Shown: positions 1 to 8,542 of the stretch, piece by piece
Layout of the letters: each line of letters begins with the position of its first letter
How positions within the stretch are numbered: the first letter of the stretch is position 1
NCBI GenBank assembly: GCA_023443225.1
Contig: JAEZVF010000077.1
Span: 83,036-147,035, forward strand
DNA length: 64,000 bases
Direction: 5' to 3'
Source: Bacillota bacterium
GTDB lineage: Bacteria > Bacillota > Clostridia > Lachnospirales > Lachnospiraceae
The notes under the pieces: generated by a model
Told to the model about the DNA's origin: nothing
The model's input: the letters and a program-made list of their open reading frames with translations, nothing else
Databases searched by the model: none
Made by a program: the position numbers and the translations under genes

Positions 1-158
1 ACTCCATTTTTCTCTAATACGGTGGAGGCAACACCATCCGCCTCTAGTAAGCCAATTAACAGATGCTCTGTACCCACGTAATTATGAGATAATTTGTATG
101 CAACTTCAGTTGCAAAAGAAATGGCTTCCCTTGCATTCTCTGTAAATTTATCGTTCAT
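1..158 (-). CDS. clpC: ClpC ATPase, N-terminal fragment (runs off the window)
   Basis: The first 52 codons read MNDKFTENAREAISFATEVA and continue with a GTEHLLIGLL motif, which is the Clp N-domain repeat of ClpC-type Hsp100 unfoldases. ClpC feeds substrates, including arginine-phosphorylated proteins, to the ClpP protease in the cytoplasm. The ATG at 156-158 follows an AGAGG ribosome binding site. The gene lies 36 bp downstream of mcsB in the same direction, the classical order mcsA-mcsB-clpC. The ATPase domains lie beyond the window edge. Confidence 0.9.
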   Translation of the reverse strand, partial: MNDKFTENAREAISFATEVAYKLSHNYVGTEHLLIGLLEADGVASTVLEKNG

Positions 159-194
159 AATAACCTCTTTCTTCCTAGTTTCATTTCTTAAATG

Positions 195-1229
195 TTATCT
201 GATTTCTGGTAACTTTTTTCGTATATAGTCAGCTCTATATCTATCCCTTTGTACACTTCCTACATTTTTATCCAAATTACTCTGTAGATTACCTGGCTGA
301 ATCTCCATCATCAACTCATGAACATTATAACCGTCACCTAACTGAATCATTTTCATATCCATACCAAATTTAAGTTGAGCAAGTAAAGTCATGGCATCGT
401 TTGAGGAAATAATTTTAGCATGCTTTAGAATTCCGTAGGAACGATGTACTTTATCCTCAATCTCATCATAATTACTTGTCAGCATATGATCTCGCTGTCT
501 TCTTTCTTGTTTTATAACCTGTTCAACAATACGGTTAAGATTATCAATTATCTCACGTTCCGTGCTTCCAAGTGTCTTTTGATTCGATATTTGATAAATA
601 CTTCCCATACTTTTTGATGCTTCTCCATAGATTCCTCTTAAGGCAATTCCATATTGCCCCAATTCTTCAGCCAATTTTATTATTTTCCCAGCTGATGTTA
701 ACGCTGGAAGAAACACCATATAAGAAGCACGCAAACCAGTGCCCACATTCGTCGGACAAGCTGTTAAATACCCAAATTGCTCATGATATGCGAATTCTAA
801 AACTTCATTTGCAATATCATCGATTTGATTTGCCGTTTTAAATGCTTCAACAATATTCATTCCACCCGTTATAGATTGAATCCTTAAGTGGTCTTCTTCG
901 TTAATCATGATACTGATTTTTTCGTCCTCTGAAAGTATTAATCCTGTACTTTGTTTCTTTTCAACCAATAATGGACTAATAATATGTCGTTCCACCATCG
1001 CAATTTTATCTGTATCAGCAAGTACATCAACATTGCAGCTAAACAATGGTGTTTTCATTTGTTCCTCCAGTGCAATGCTGGCTTCTTTTACTTCTTTTAC
1101 CATGCTGGCAGCTTGTTTTTCGACCAACTTCGGGGAAAAAGGATATTTTCTTAGATTACGTGCAAGTCTTATCCTAGTCGAGATTACAACATCATTATTC
1201 TTATCCGGTTCTTTATACCATTTAAGCAT
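195..1229 (-). CDS. mcsB: protein arginine kinase McsB
   Basis: McsB phosphorylates arginines on client proteins and so marks them for ClpCP. The 344-residue product has the phosphagen-kinase fold: STRIRLARN (residues 17-25), NEEDHLRIQ (110-118), then CPTNVGTGLRAS (158-169), the ATP/guanidino site region with its conserved Cys. The C-terminus carries RDRYRA (328-333), matching the RDxxRA motif known to bind phospho-arginine allosterically. Length is normal for the family. The ATG at 1229 overlaps the 3' end of mcsA by 8 bp and is preceded by GGGGGAGGTG, so translation is probably coupled to McsA, its activator. Confidence 0.95.
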   Translation of the reverse strand: MLKWYKEPDKNNDVVISTRIRLARNLRKYPFSPKLVEKQAASMVKEVKEASIALEEQMKTPLFSCNVDVLADTDKIAMVERHIISPLLVEKKQSTGLILSEDEKISIMINEEDHLRIQSITGGMNIVEAFKTANQIDDIANEVLEFAYHEQFGYLTACPTNVGTGLRASYMVFLPALTSAGKIIKLAEELGQYGIALRGIYGEASKSMGSIYQISNQKTLGSTEREIIDNLNRIVEQVIKQERRQRDHMLTSNYDEIEDKVHRSYGILKHAKIISSNDAMTLLAQLKFGMDMKMIQLGDGYNVHELMMEIQPGNLQSNLDKNVGSVQRDRYRADYIRKKLPEIR

Positions 1230-1767
1230 GGTTCACCTCCCCCTTTTTCAATTCCCGAATTTTATCCCGTAACTTCACGGCTTCTTCAAATTCCTCTTTT
1301 TCAATTGCATCCTGAAGCCGAATGGATAATTTGTCTATTTCAGATAGTTCTTTTATAATCTTATCGGTTTTGCTCTCAAAACCCTTTGGTTTTTTACCGG
1401 TATGCGTATCGGAACCCTGTATACTTTTTATACTCTTATCTAGAACCTTTTGGAAACTATCGTAACATTTATCACATCCGAATTTGCCTAAGCGCATGAA
1501 TTCTGAATATGTCATTTCACAACCATCACAATGAATCTCTTTTTCCTTCGGTCCTTCTTCATGAGTAGTATTACCATAATAATTGCCTAATATTGTTGAT
1601 AACAGATTCCCAAGGGTTAAATCTTGGTTCATTAGGGATGATCCCTTTTGAAATGAAGTGCATTCTGTTGCGCATTCTTCGCATAAATGCTGCTCTTTCA
1701 TTACTCCATTAATAATTTCTGTATAATATATTTTAGCTTCATTTTTATTGCATTTATTACATAACAT
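1222..1767 (-). CDS. mcsA: McsA, zinc-finger activator of McsB
   Basis: This 181-residue protein has two four-cysteine zinc modules: C3/C6 with C29/C32, and C80/C83 with C98/C101. It ends in a UVR domain (about residues 135-175, EEFEEAVKLRDKIRELK). That layout is diagnostic of McsA, which activates the McsB arginine kinase. It overlaps mcsB by 8 bp and lies 60 bp downstream of a GntR gene. No ctsR gene precedes it, although ctsR-mcsA-mcsB-clpC is the usual Bacillota order. Confidence 0.93.
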   Translation of the reverse strand: MLCNKCNKNEAKIYYTEIINGVMKEQHLCEECATECTSFQKGSSLMNQDLTLGNLLSTILGNYYGNTTHEEGPKEKEIHCDGCEMTYSEFMRLGKFGCDKCYDSFQKVLDKSIKSIQGSDTHTGKKPKGFESKTDKIIKELSEIDKLSIRLQDAIEKEEFEEAVKLRDKIRELKKGEVNHA

Positions 1768-1827
1768 AACTACACCTCCTATTCTGAATGATTTCTGCTA
1801 GTTAAGCGATCCAGATACTACCATGCA

Positions 1828-2217
1828 TTAACAATCATTTACCGAAAACTCATCGAATATAGTATTGATAACCTCATGAATCTCTTCACACGATATATTT
1901 TTACATATGGCTTTTGCTAAAACTACTCTAAGTTCTCTTATCATTTCTTCTACTGCCTTTAGTTTATCTACATCAACTGAAATGACAGCACCTTTTCTAC
2001 GATCCAGTTTAACGTAACCTTCCTGCTTTAGAATAGTATATGCCTTATTAACTGTATGCATGTTAATGCCAATATTATCTGCCAATTCTCTAACGGAAGG
2101 AAGATTATCTCCTTCTCTAATCTCTGAATTTGCTATACCGAGTATAATCTGATTACGAAGTTGGATATAAAATGCCTCATCACTGTTAAAATCTATGGTA
2201 ACTATCAAATCATCCAC
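1828..2217 (-). CDS. GntR-family regulator, YtrA type
   Basis: The 129-residue protein has a GntR winged helix over about residues 10-80 (LPSVRELADNIGINMHTVNK is the recognition-helix region). Its C-terminus is short, about 45 residues, as in the YtrA subfamily, and has no room for a FadR- or HutC-type ligand domain. YtrA regulators commonly repress their own operon, often with ABC transporter genes. Here the downstream neighbours are mcsA, mcsB and clpC on the same strand after only 60 bp with no evident terminator. It could therefore control the heat-shock operon, or it could be an independent gene that happens to precede it. Confidence 0.85.
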   Translation of the reverse strand: MDDLIVTIDFNSDEAFYIQLRNQIILGIANSEIREGDNLPSVRELADNIGINMHTVNKAYTILKQEGYVKLDRRKGAVISVDVDKLKAVEEMIRELRVVLAKAICKNISCEEIHEVINTIFDEFSVNDC

Positions 2218-2230
2218 CTCCTAAATGTTC

Positions 2231-2277
2231 GTTATACTTGTTATACAAATAGTATAACAGATTTATTCATTTGTCAA
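2231..2277 (-). promoter_or_regulatory. sigma-A promoter with GTTATAC/GTATAAC operator upstream of gntR
   Basis: On the minus strand a TTGACA -35 box (2272-2277) and a TACTAT -10 box (2249-2254) are 17 bp apart. The inverted repeat GTTATAC-tattt-GTATAAC (2240-2258) overlaps the -10, and a further GTATAAC half-site lies at 2231-2237. This geometry and sequence style fit YtrA-type GntR autorepression. Binding by the adjacent GntR protein is inferred. Confidence 0.7.
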
Positions 2278-2294
2278 GTAACATAACTTACTGT

Positions 2295-3590
2295 TTATTC
2301 TTTCGGATCTCTTGATTTCATATATACATGAAGTAAAGCTAATGACATACTTATTATGATGGCTCCTAATATGGCAATAAGAATACCCATCGTTGTGATA
2401 CGTTTTTTATAATCTTCAGAATGTAGGATTTCATTCGTCATTACTAATTTATTATTGGTATCGGCAGATATCTTTGGATTGAACCTCTGCATTGTATTCT
2501 CTATTCTGTCATACTGGTAAAATCCAACATCTCCATCTTCGTTCCTTGCATACAATAGCAAATAATCACTTTCCAAATTGCTTTGTGGCGTATAGGCATC
2601 AATGACAACCTCATTTATTACCAGTGTGGTCTTAACATAACCTTTCGGTAGGATAGTTTCATCACCAATAGGCACAATCTGATAACGGAATCCGTTTTGC
2701 AGGTAAATCCCATCTTCACTGGAAATAGCCGCAATTTCATTAATCTCTACAATGTTGCTGTTTAAGATAAATTCTTCTACGAAACCTTCCTCCACTGATT
2801 CCAAGGTTTCTTCTATTGTTTCCTCCAAAGTATTGTCTGACTCTTGCTTTTCTTTCACCGCTTTTATGGTATATATCTTCTTATGCCCGGATTTTGCTTT
2901 CACTGTTATCGTAATTTCATTGCTGCCATCAACTATTTTATCATTGCCTTTTAGCTCAATGACAGCACTATCGTCTTCTGCTACAGCACTTATGATAATC
3001 TTATCTGTATACTTATCAGCTTGAGTAGTATATTCGGTTATATCTGATCTAAATTTGGGTGTTAATGTCCCAGGATTAATCTTAAGAGATTTCAGCTCCG
3101 TATTGGAAGAAGCAGTTTTTTCTGCTGATACATAAATGGAAATATGATTCGTAGACACTGACATTTCCATTCCTGAATCATACTCATAGACATTAGGTTT
3201 TTCTTTCATCGATATTTCACTGTTTCCGACTTTTATTGCCTGAAAAGTAATCACATATTTCCTAGAGGAATCCTCACCGGAAACATTCTTATCTGAAATT
3301 TTAAGCAGACCGTCTCCTCCAGCAATCCTGGAGGAATCATCTTTATATTCCAATACATCATCATTATATGTAATATATGCCTCAAAATCCCCTATTAATG
3401 CTTCAGAAGATAAATGAAGACTTACAGTAACTTCCTCTCCGGTGGTAACAGAAGTCTTATCTGTACTTAATGTTATGGATGCACTTGCTGCTTTGCATAT
3501 TGTATATGGCATCAACACCATGCCAAGTAATAGTAGAGCTATCATTGCACATTTGATTATTCTTAAGTTTTGATATCTTCTTAAAGTCAT
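2295..3590 (-). CDS. membrane-anchored protein with cohesin-like and cadherin-like beta-sandwich domains
   Basis: The chosen ATG at 3590 has GGAGG upstream; an open frame extends 90 bp further but through a hairpin. The 431-residue product starts with a signal peptide (MTLRRYQNL... to about residue 38, ending KAAS). It continues with a cohesin-like domain over about residues 40-160, typified by LSTDKTSVTTGEEVTVSL and FEAYITYNDDVLEYKD. A cadherin-like beta-sandwich follows (about 165-245, LKSLKINPGTLTPKF), then an uncharacterised region and one C-terminal transmembrane helix (about 400-425) with a short basic tail. It is probably extracytoplasmic. Cohesin-fold domains can bind dockerins, but no dockerin is visible here, so function is unknown. 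The upstream neighbour encodes an SH3/glucosaminidase with a similar C-terminal beta-sandwich. Confidence 0.75.
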   Translation of the reverse strand: MTLRRYQNLRIIKCAMIALLLLGMVLMPYTICKAASASITLSTDKTSVTTGEEVTVSLHLSSEALIGDFEAYITYNDDVLEYKDDSSRIAGGDGLLKISDKNVSGEDSSRKYVITFQAIKVGNSEISMKEKPNVYEYDSGMEMSVSTNHISIYVSAEKTASSNTELKSLKINPGTLTPKFRSDITEYTTQADKYTDKIIISAVAEDDSAVIELKGNDKIVDGSNEITITVKAKSGHKKIYTIKAVKEKQESDNTLEETIEETLESVEEGFVEEFILNSNIVEINEIAAISSEDGIYLQNGFRYQIVPIGDETILPKGYVKTTLVINEVVIDAYTPQSNLESDYLLLYARNEDGDVGFYQYDRIENTMQRFNPKISADTNNKLVMTNEILHSEDYKKRITTMGILIAILGAIIISMSLALLHVYMKSRDPKE

Positions 3591-3618
3591 ATAGGTATAC
3601 CTCCATTGTCTATGACAA

Positions 3619-3656
3619 AATCCGATTGACAATAGCGTAATTCTGTCAATCGGATT
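3619..3656 (-). terminator. hairpin terminator after the SH3/glucosaminidase gene
   Basis: A 13-bp perfect stem (AATCCGATTGACA paired across a 12-nt loop) is followed on the minus strand by only a short T run (TTTTG). It sits between the 3710-6349 gene and the cohesin-like gene, so it may attenuate rather than fully stop transcription. Confidence 0.6.
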
Positions 3657-3709
3657 CCGTCTTCCGTTACAGTAATCCAATTTACTAGATTAACTTTTTT
3701 CGGAATGTA

Positions 3710-6349
3710 TTATTCTCTCACTATATTAATAATATAATCTCTTTTATTGCCATTCTCAGCGATTACGGATACGGTCACTGTATTATTACCAACTAGCAGG
3801 TTAATATACCCTGTACCCATCACGGTCGCCTTCGAGCTGACTGGTGTTGCCTTAACTTCTATGGTCGAAACGCTGTTGCCAACGATTAGAGAATAGGTCT
3901 GGTCAGTGCTTATGTTGAATGTTGGTGTTAGATTACACCCACTTACTTCTAAAGTCTTAAGCCAATTATTTGGATTCATAACTGCTGCTGGTATCGGTGA
4001 AGTAGCCTCAGGCATATTGTAGTAAACAGGAATTGAAAATATAATCGGTACATTCATCATTCCGGTATAAGCTGCATAGGTTTTTTTAGCTTCCGCCTCT
4101 GGAGCCTGAACATTAGCCATGTACTGATGCTGATAGGTAGAGGTCGGTGTCACGTTAAATTTCTGAAGATATATTGTATTCTGACCCCTATTGATATAGT
4201 TACGTCCAATGTTATAAGCTCCTCCGACTATGGAATTGTAAGGATTAGTCCAAGGTATCAGATATAGTGCATTCAAGGATGCATCGGTTGTTCCGTTCTT
4301 GGCAAATTTCAAACCGTTTGCAACTGCTCCACCTGCAGCAGTACTGTGATAAGCCCCAATATTAAAGAAATTATACAATCCCTCTAACCCTGACACAGTT
4401 CCCGATACACTTGAACTCATGGTGCTTGTGCCAGTTACAACTTCTTGTTTCACACGAGAAGCCAGGTGATAAGGACTAACACCTGAATATTCAGCTGCTT
4501 TCATAAATGTTTGTGAATATGTATAGGTAAGACTCTGCCCATAAGTATCCACATAAGAATAACTGGCATTGTACATCGGTGTATTGTAAAGGATACCTTC
4601 TACACCCGTAGCGTTCTGATATTCGCTCTTATAATTAAGCATTTCAAATTGGAAAATCCCTTTATCGGTTAGAAAATTCCTTGGATCCATATAATATGCA
4701 ATTGCTTCCTTTGATGCCGTAACCCAAGAGGAGCCATCGAATGGAAGGAAGCTATCCTTTTCCCAATTATATGCACCCTTGTCGAAAGACTTCCATTCTA
4801 AAGTTTTTCCATTGGATATCAAATTAACACCCAGTGCGCTTTCCTTTTGAATTACTGTATTCCAGTCTAATCCTGTCTGATAAGCTTCGAATACCCAGGT
4901 CGGATATTGCTGATGTAATTGGCGCAAATAAGGTTTATAGCTTTCAGGGAAGCCTTCACTCGTCATCTTTGCTTCAAATTCTGCCTCTGTCAAGACTTGA
5001 GCCGATGTACCACCTGGTGTTGTGGGATCAATTACTCCCCATTCACCAACCTTAATATATTCTGCTTTTACATATCCGTAGTACAAGAAACCTGCTTTTG
5101 TAAACTCCACATAGTACCATGGTATAGAATTTACTCTTACGGTAGTGGTTATCGTTACTTTTTCGTTTTGTTTTAATTCTATCAAAGTATTTGAAGAATC
5201 GTATAAAAGGTCCTGACTTGTAAATACATCCTTCACAACATTTGTCTTAGCGATATTATACAACATACCATTCGTCCGTGTATAAATTTCCTGTATGTTT
5301 GCTATCGGTGTTGGCGTTGGTGTCACTGTTACCGTCGGTGTAGGTGTTACACTTGGTGAAACAGTTTCCGTATCTTCCGGCTTTGGTGTCGGAGTAACAG
5401 GGGCTGCCTTAGCTTTTAATAGTACTTGATCTGCAAGTATATAGCCGCTATATTTTACGTTTGCTAGATTAAACGTAATTTGGAACCATTTTACACCTTT
5501 GGCATCGGTAACTTCTTTCGTTATTGCAACAAATTTTTTATTTGGTAAAGCAATCTGCTTTTTCTTCTTGGTCGTTAGATAGGAATATTTTGTACCGGCT
5601 CCCTTTCGAATCTTTACAGCCTTTTTTGAATTAATATTAGCATGGATATTTGTAGTTATCGATAATTTTATGTAACCGCTTAAAACATATCCCGTTACGG
5701 TTCCTGTCTTAGTTTTATAAGAAATATGATACCACTTTTGTGATTTCACTATGGTTTCATTTAATATGGTAACTTTCTTCTTTTTAATGATAGAGCCAAC
5801 CTTTGCACTCGTTTGACTTGGTTTTTTTCGAACATTTAATGTAGATGCCGTAACTACTCCAGATACATTTATTGTTGCTTCTGTCTTTTTCGGTGTAGGC
5901 GTTGGTGTCACAGTTTCTGTTACTTTGGGAGTAGCCTTTGGAATTACTGTTGGTGTTGGTGTTACTGTAGAGGTTTCGTCAGTAGAGCTTTCATCCGTAT
6001 TCGTACTTGAATCCTTTTGAGGAACTTCGCCATCTGTCGTAATAAATTCACTCTTTACGTATCCTTCCGCAGTTGCACCGCTAAACTGAAACGATATCTG
6101 ATACCAATCCTTATCTTCCTGTAAAATGGTTACTTTCTCGTCACGCCGTAAGAACGCATCAGCACCATTCACCTGTACCTTGCTGTATGTGGTACCTGGA
6201 CCGGAACGAACATTGAGGCTGGTAGCATTCACCTTACCAGTCGCCGTAGCAGCCTCAACCGGCACCGGTTTTATACCTAACCCCTGCGGAAATAGAAATA
6301 TGACACAAAGCAACACAGTTATCCATTTATATATAGAATATTTCTTCAT
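3710..6349 (-). CDS. secreted multi-SH3 protein with glucosaminidase-type domain
   Basis: The 879-residue protein has a signal peptide (residues 1-34). At least three bacterial SH3 modules follow, recognisable by NVRSGPGTTYSKV, NVRKKPSQTSAKVG and IRKGAGTKYSYL, with a fourth more divergent one near 360-440. They are joined by Pro/Thr linkers. Residues about 465-790 resemble LytG-type endo-beta-N-acetylglucosaminidases (FEAYQTGLDWNTVIQKES, YYMDPRNFL, SRVKQE), and a cadherin-like beta-sandwich closes the protein. The likely role is wall-bound peptidoglycan remodelling, SH3 modules binding the wall. RBS GGAGG precedes the ATG, with a small TATCGC/GCGATA hairpin (6363-6378) just upstream of it. 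Confidence 0.85.
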   Translation of the reverse strand: MKKYSIYKWITVLLCVIFLFPQGLGIKPVPVEAATATGKVNATSLNVRSGPGTTYSKVQVNGADAFLRRDEKVTILQEDKDWYQISFQFSGATAEGYVKSEFITTDGEVPQKDSSTNTDESSTDETSTVTPTPTVIPKATPKVTETVTPTPTPKKTEATINVSGVVTASTLNVRKKPSQTSAKVGSIIKKKKVTILNETIVKSQKWYHISYKTKTGTVTGYVLSGYIKLSITTNIHANINSKKAVKIRKGAGTKYSYLTTKKKKQIALPNKKFVAITKEVTDAKGVKWFQITFNLANVKYSGYILADQVLLKAKAAPVTPTPKPEDTETVSPSVTPTPTVTVTPTPTPIANIQEIYTRTNGMLYNIAKTNVVKDVFTSQDLLYDSSNTLIELKQNEKVTITTTVRVNSIPWYYVEFTKAGFLYYGYVKAEYIKVGEWGVIDPTTPGGTSAQVLTEAEFEAKMTSEGFPESYKPYLRQLHQQYPTWVFEAYQTGLDWNTVIQKESALGVNLISNGKTLEWKSFDKGAYNWEKDSFLPFDGSSWVTASKEAIAYYMDPRNFLTDKGIFQFEMLNYKSEYQNATGVEGILYNTPMYNASYSYVDTYGQSLTYTYSQTFMKAAEYSGVSPYHLASRVKQEVVTGTSTMSSSVSGTVSGLEGLYNFFNIGAYHSTAAGGAVANGLKFAKNGTTDASLNALYLIPWTNPYNSIVGGAYNIGRNYINRGQNTIYLQKFNVTPTSTYQHQYMANVQAPEAEAKKTYAAYTGMMNVPIIFSIPVYYNMPEATSPIPAAVMNPNNWLKTLEVSGCNLTPTFNISTDQTYSLIVGNSVSTIEVKATPVSSKATVMGTGYINLLVGNNTVTVSVIAENGNKRDYIINIVRE

Positions 6350-6507
6350 TCGTGAATCCTCCTATCGCTACTGCGATAAAATATGACTTATAATTGCAAA
6401 ACAGGTACTTTAATCCTTTAATTCTATTATATACTATTGATTACATGTGGCACTTTTGTGACATGAAATAATATTTGTAATAATATATTAATTCGAAAAA
6501 TCAAGAA

Positions 6508-6548
6508 GCAGATAGATTCATTTGCTGTGTCCAAATCAATCTATCTGC
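6508..6548 (-). terminator. rho-independent terminator after purD
   Basis: An 11-bp stem, GCAGATAGATT with AATCTATCTGC, encloses a 19-nt loop. On the minus strand it is followed by a T-rich tract. It lies 16 bp past the purD stop. Confidence 0.7.
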
Positions 6549-6564
6549 ATCTTTTATTTGCTAT

Positions 6565-7836
6565 TTATACTTCATCGATTGCTTTACCGATATCATTTCT
6601 CATATATTTATTTTCAAATGTAATCAGTTTCGTAGCTTCGTATGCATTCTTTCTTGCTTCCTTTAAATCTTTTCCAACTGCAGTTACACCCAAGATTCTT
6701 CCACCATTGGTAACAGCACCTGCGTTTGTACGCTTGGTTCCAGAATGAAACGCATAAAAACCGTCTTTGTTCTGAAATTCTTCCAGACCATGGATGACAA
6801 AGCCCTTTTCATAATGCTCCGGATATCCTGCAGATGCTAACATAACACAAACTGCCGCATTATCCTCGAATTCTAATGTAATATCTGCTAGCTTTCCATC
6901 AATGCAGGCTTCAAATACATCAACGATGTCATTTTTCATACGCGGAAGTACTACCTGCGTCTCTGGATCACCAAAACGTCCATTATATTCTAGCACCTTT
7001 GGTCCTTTATTGGTCAGCATCAGACCAAAGAATAATATTCCGGTAAAGTCTCTACCTTCCGCCTTCATAGCATCAAGTGTAGCCTGATAAATATATTTTT
7101 TACAAAATTCATCTACTTCTTTTGTATAAAACGGACTTGGTGAAAAAGTACCCATTCCTCCGGTGTTAAGCCCCTGGTCACCATCCTTAGCACGTTTGTG
7201 ATCCTGTGCACTGGTCATGGGAGCAATATTTGTTCCATCACAGAAGGCCAGAACAGAGACTTCTCTGCCGGTCATAAACTCTTCAATTACAAGTCTATCA
7301 CCGGATGTTCCAAATTGTTTATCCAACATGATGGTTTTTACTCCGTCTTTTGCTTCTGCATAATCCTTACAGATTAATACACCCTTGCCAAGTGCCAATC
7401 CATCTGCCTTTAAAACGATTGGATAATCACAGGTTTTAAGATAAGCAATGGCATCCTCCGGAGAATCAAAAGTCTCATATGCTGCAGTCGGTATCTTATA
7501 TTTCTTCATCAAATCTTTTGAGAATGCCTTAGAACCTTCTATTATGGCGGCATTTTTTCTCGGTCCGAAAGCTCGCAATCCTTTTGCTTGAAAAACATCA
7601 ATGATACCTGGAACCAGGCTATCCTCCGGACCCACAATGGTCAAATCAATCTTTTTATCTGTAGCAAAAGCTGCAAGTGCATCAAAATCCATAGCCGAAA
7701 TATCAACACATTCCGCATATTCCTCAATTCCAGCATTGCCTGGAGCACAATAAATTTTATCTACACGCTTGCTTTGAGCTACTTTCCATGCGATAGTATG
7801 TTCTCTTCCTCCACCACCTACGATTAATACTCTCAT
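6565..7836 (-). CDS. purD: phosphoribosylamine-glycine ligase
   Basis: PurD joins glycine to phosphoribosylamine in step 2 of purine synthesis, using ATP. The 423-residue product begins MRVLIVGGGGREHTIAWKV, the family N-terminus. It contains ATP-grasp features, including KADGLALGKGV and the conserved NGRFGDPETQ near the C-terminus. The ATG at 7836 is chosen because GGAGG lies just upstream; the open frame extends 33 bp further without a ribosome site. It is the last gene of the purM-purN-purD run and is followed by a terminator. Confidence 0.95.
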   Translation of the reverse strand: MRVLIVGGGGREHTIAWKVAQSKRVDKIYCAPGNAGIEEYAECVDISAMDFDALAAFATDKKIDLTIVGPEDSLVPGIIDVFQAKGLRAFGPRKNAAIIEGSKAFSKDLMKKYKIPTAAYETFDSPEDAIAYLKTCDYPIVLKADGLALGKGVLICKDYAEAKDGVKTIMLDKQFGTSGDRLVIEEFMTGREVSVLAFCDGTNIAPMTSAQDHKRAKDGDQGLNTGGMGTFSPSPFYTKEVDEFCKKYIYQATLDAMKAEGRDFTGILFFGLMLTNKGPKVLEYNGRFGDPETQVVLPRMKNDIVDVFEACIDGKLADITLEFEDNAAVCVMLASAGYPEHYEKGFVIHGLEEFQNKDGFYAFHSGTKRTNAGAVTNGGRILGVTAVGKDLKEARKNAYEATKLITFENKYMRNDIGKAIDEV

Positions 7837-7915
7837 GAAGGTTCCTCCTCGAAAATTAATTGTATACAAATGTCAAATGTTTTAAGACTCTAATATGAAT
7901 GGTATTTGCACCGAA

Positions 7916-8542
7916 TCAGGCTTTTATATATACTTTGTTACCATCCACTAGCAAGCGGTTATTTGCAAATAGATCAATGGATTCAGGCAAAATATTCCAC
8001 TCGGCTTCTTCCATTACTCTTCGCTGTAACAGCTCTGGAGTGTCCTCTTCCATAACCTGTACACTCTTTTGTAAAATAATAGGACCCGTATCTGTGCCCT
8101 CATCTACAAAATGGGCAGTTGCACCAGTAATCCTCACACCACGTTCCAACACTGCTTCATGTACTTTCAGACCGTAATAGCCTGCACCACAAAAGGATGG
8201 TATTAGAGATGGATGAATGTTAATGATGCGGTTTGTATATGCCTTAATAAGACTCTCCGGTAAAATAACCAGATACCCTGCCAAAACAATCAAATCCACC
8301 TTATAACGGTTTATGGTATCCAGCAATATCCGGTTAAATTCTTCTCTATTCTTAAAATCTTTTGGTGAAATCACCTCAGAAGGGATACCATGATTTTTTG
8401 CACGTTCTATGGCATAAGCATCCTTTTTATTACTGATGACCACCGAAATCATGCTATTGGTTATTCTGCCCTGCTCTATATTATCAATAATCGCTTGAAG
8501 ATTGGTACCTCCTCCAGATACTAAAACAGCGATCTTTAGCAT
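7916..8542 (-). CDS. purN: phosphoribosylglycinamide formyltransferase
   Basis: PurN transfers the formyl group of 10-formyl-THF to GAR in the third step of purine synthesis. The 208-residue product has the N-terminal VLVSGGGTNLQAIID loop and the catalytic Asn108/His110/Asp151 set within INIHPSLIPSF and VDEGTDTGPI. The start overlaps the 3' end of purM by 7 bp, so translation is probably coupled. Length is normal. purD follows after 79 bp. Confidence 0.95.
   Translation of the reverse strand: MLKIAVLVSGGGTNLQAIIDNIEQGRITNSMISVVISNKKDAYAIERAKNHGIPSEVISPKDFKNREEFNRILLDTINRYKVDLIVLAGYLVILPESLIKAYTNRIINIHPSLIPSFCGAGYYGLKVHEAVLERGVRITGATAHFVDEGTDTGPIILQKSVQVMEEDTPELLQRRVMEEAEWNILPESIDLFANNRLLVDGNKVYIKA

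Noticed and set aside
572..1272. Plus-strand frames opposite mcsB
   Set aside because: They mirror the well-supported mcsB gene and lack ribosome sites or families.
1828..2217. CtsR in the position upstream of mcsA
   Set aside because: The protein has a clear GntR winged helix (LPSVRELADNIGINMHTVNK) and not the CtsR fold or length.
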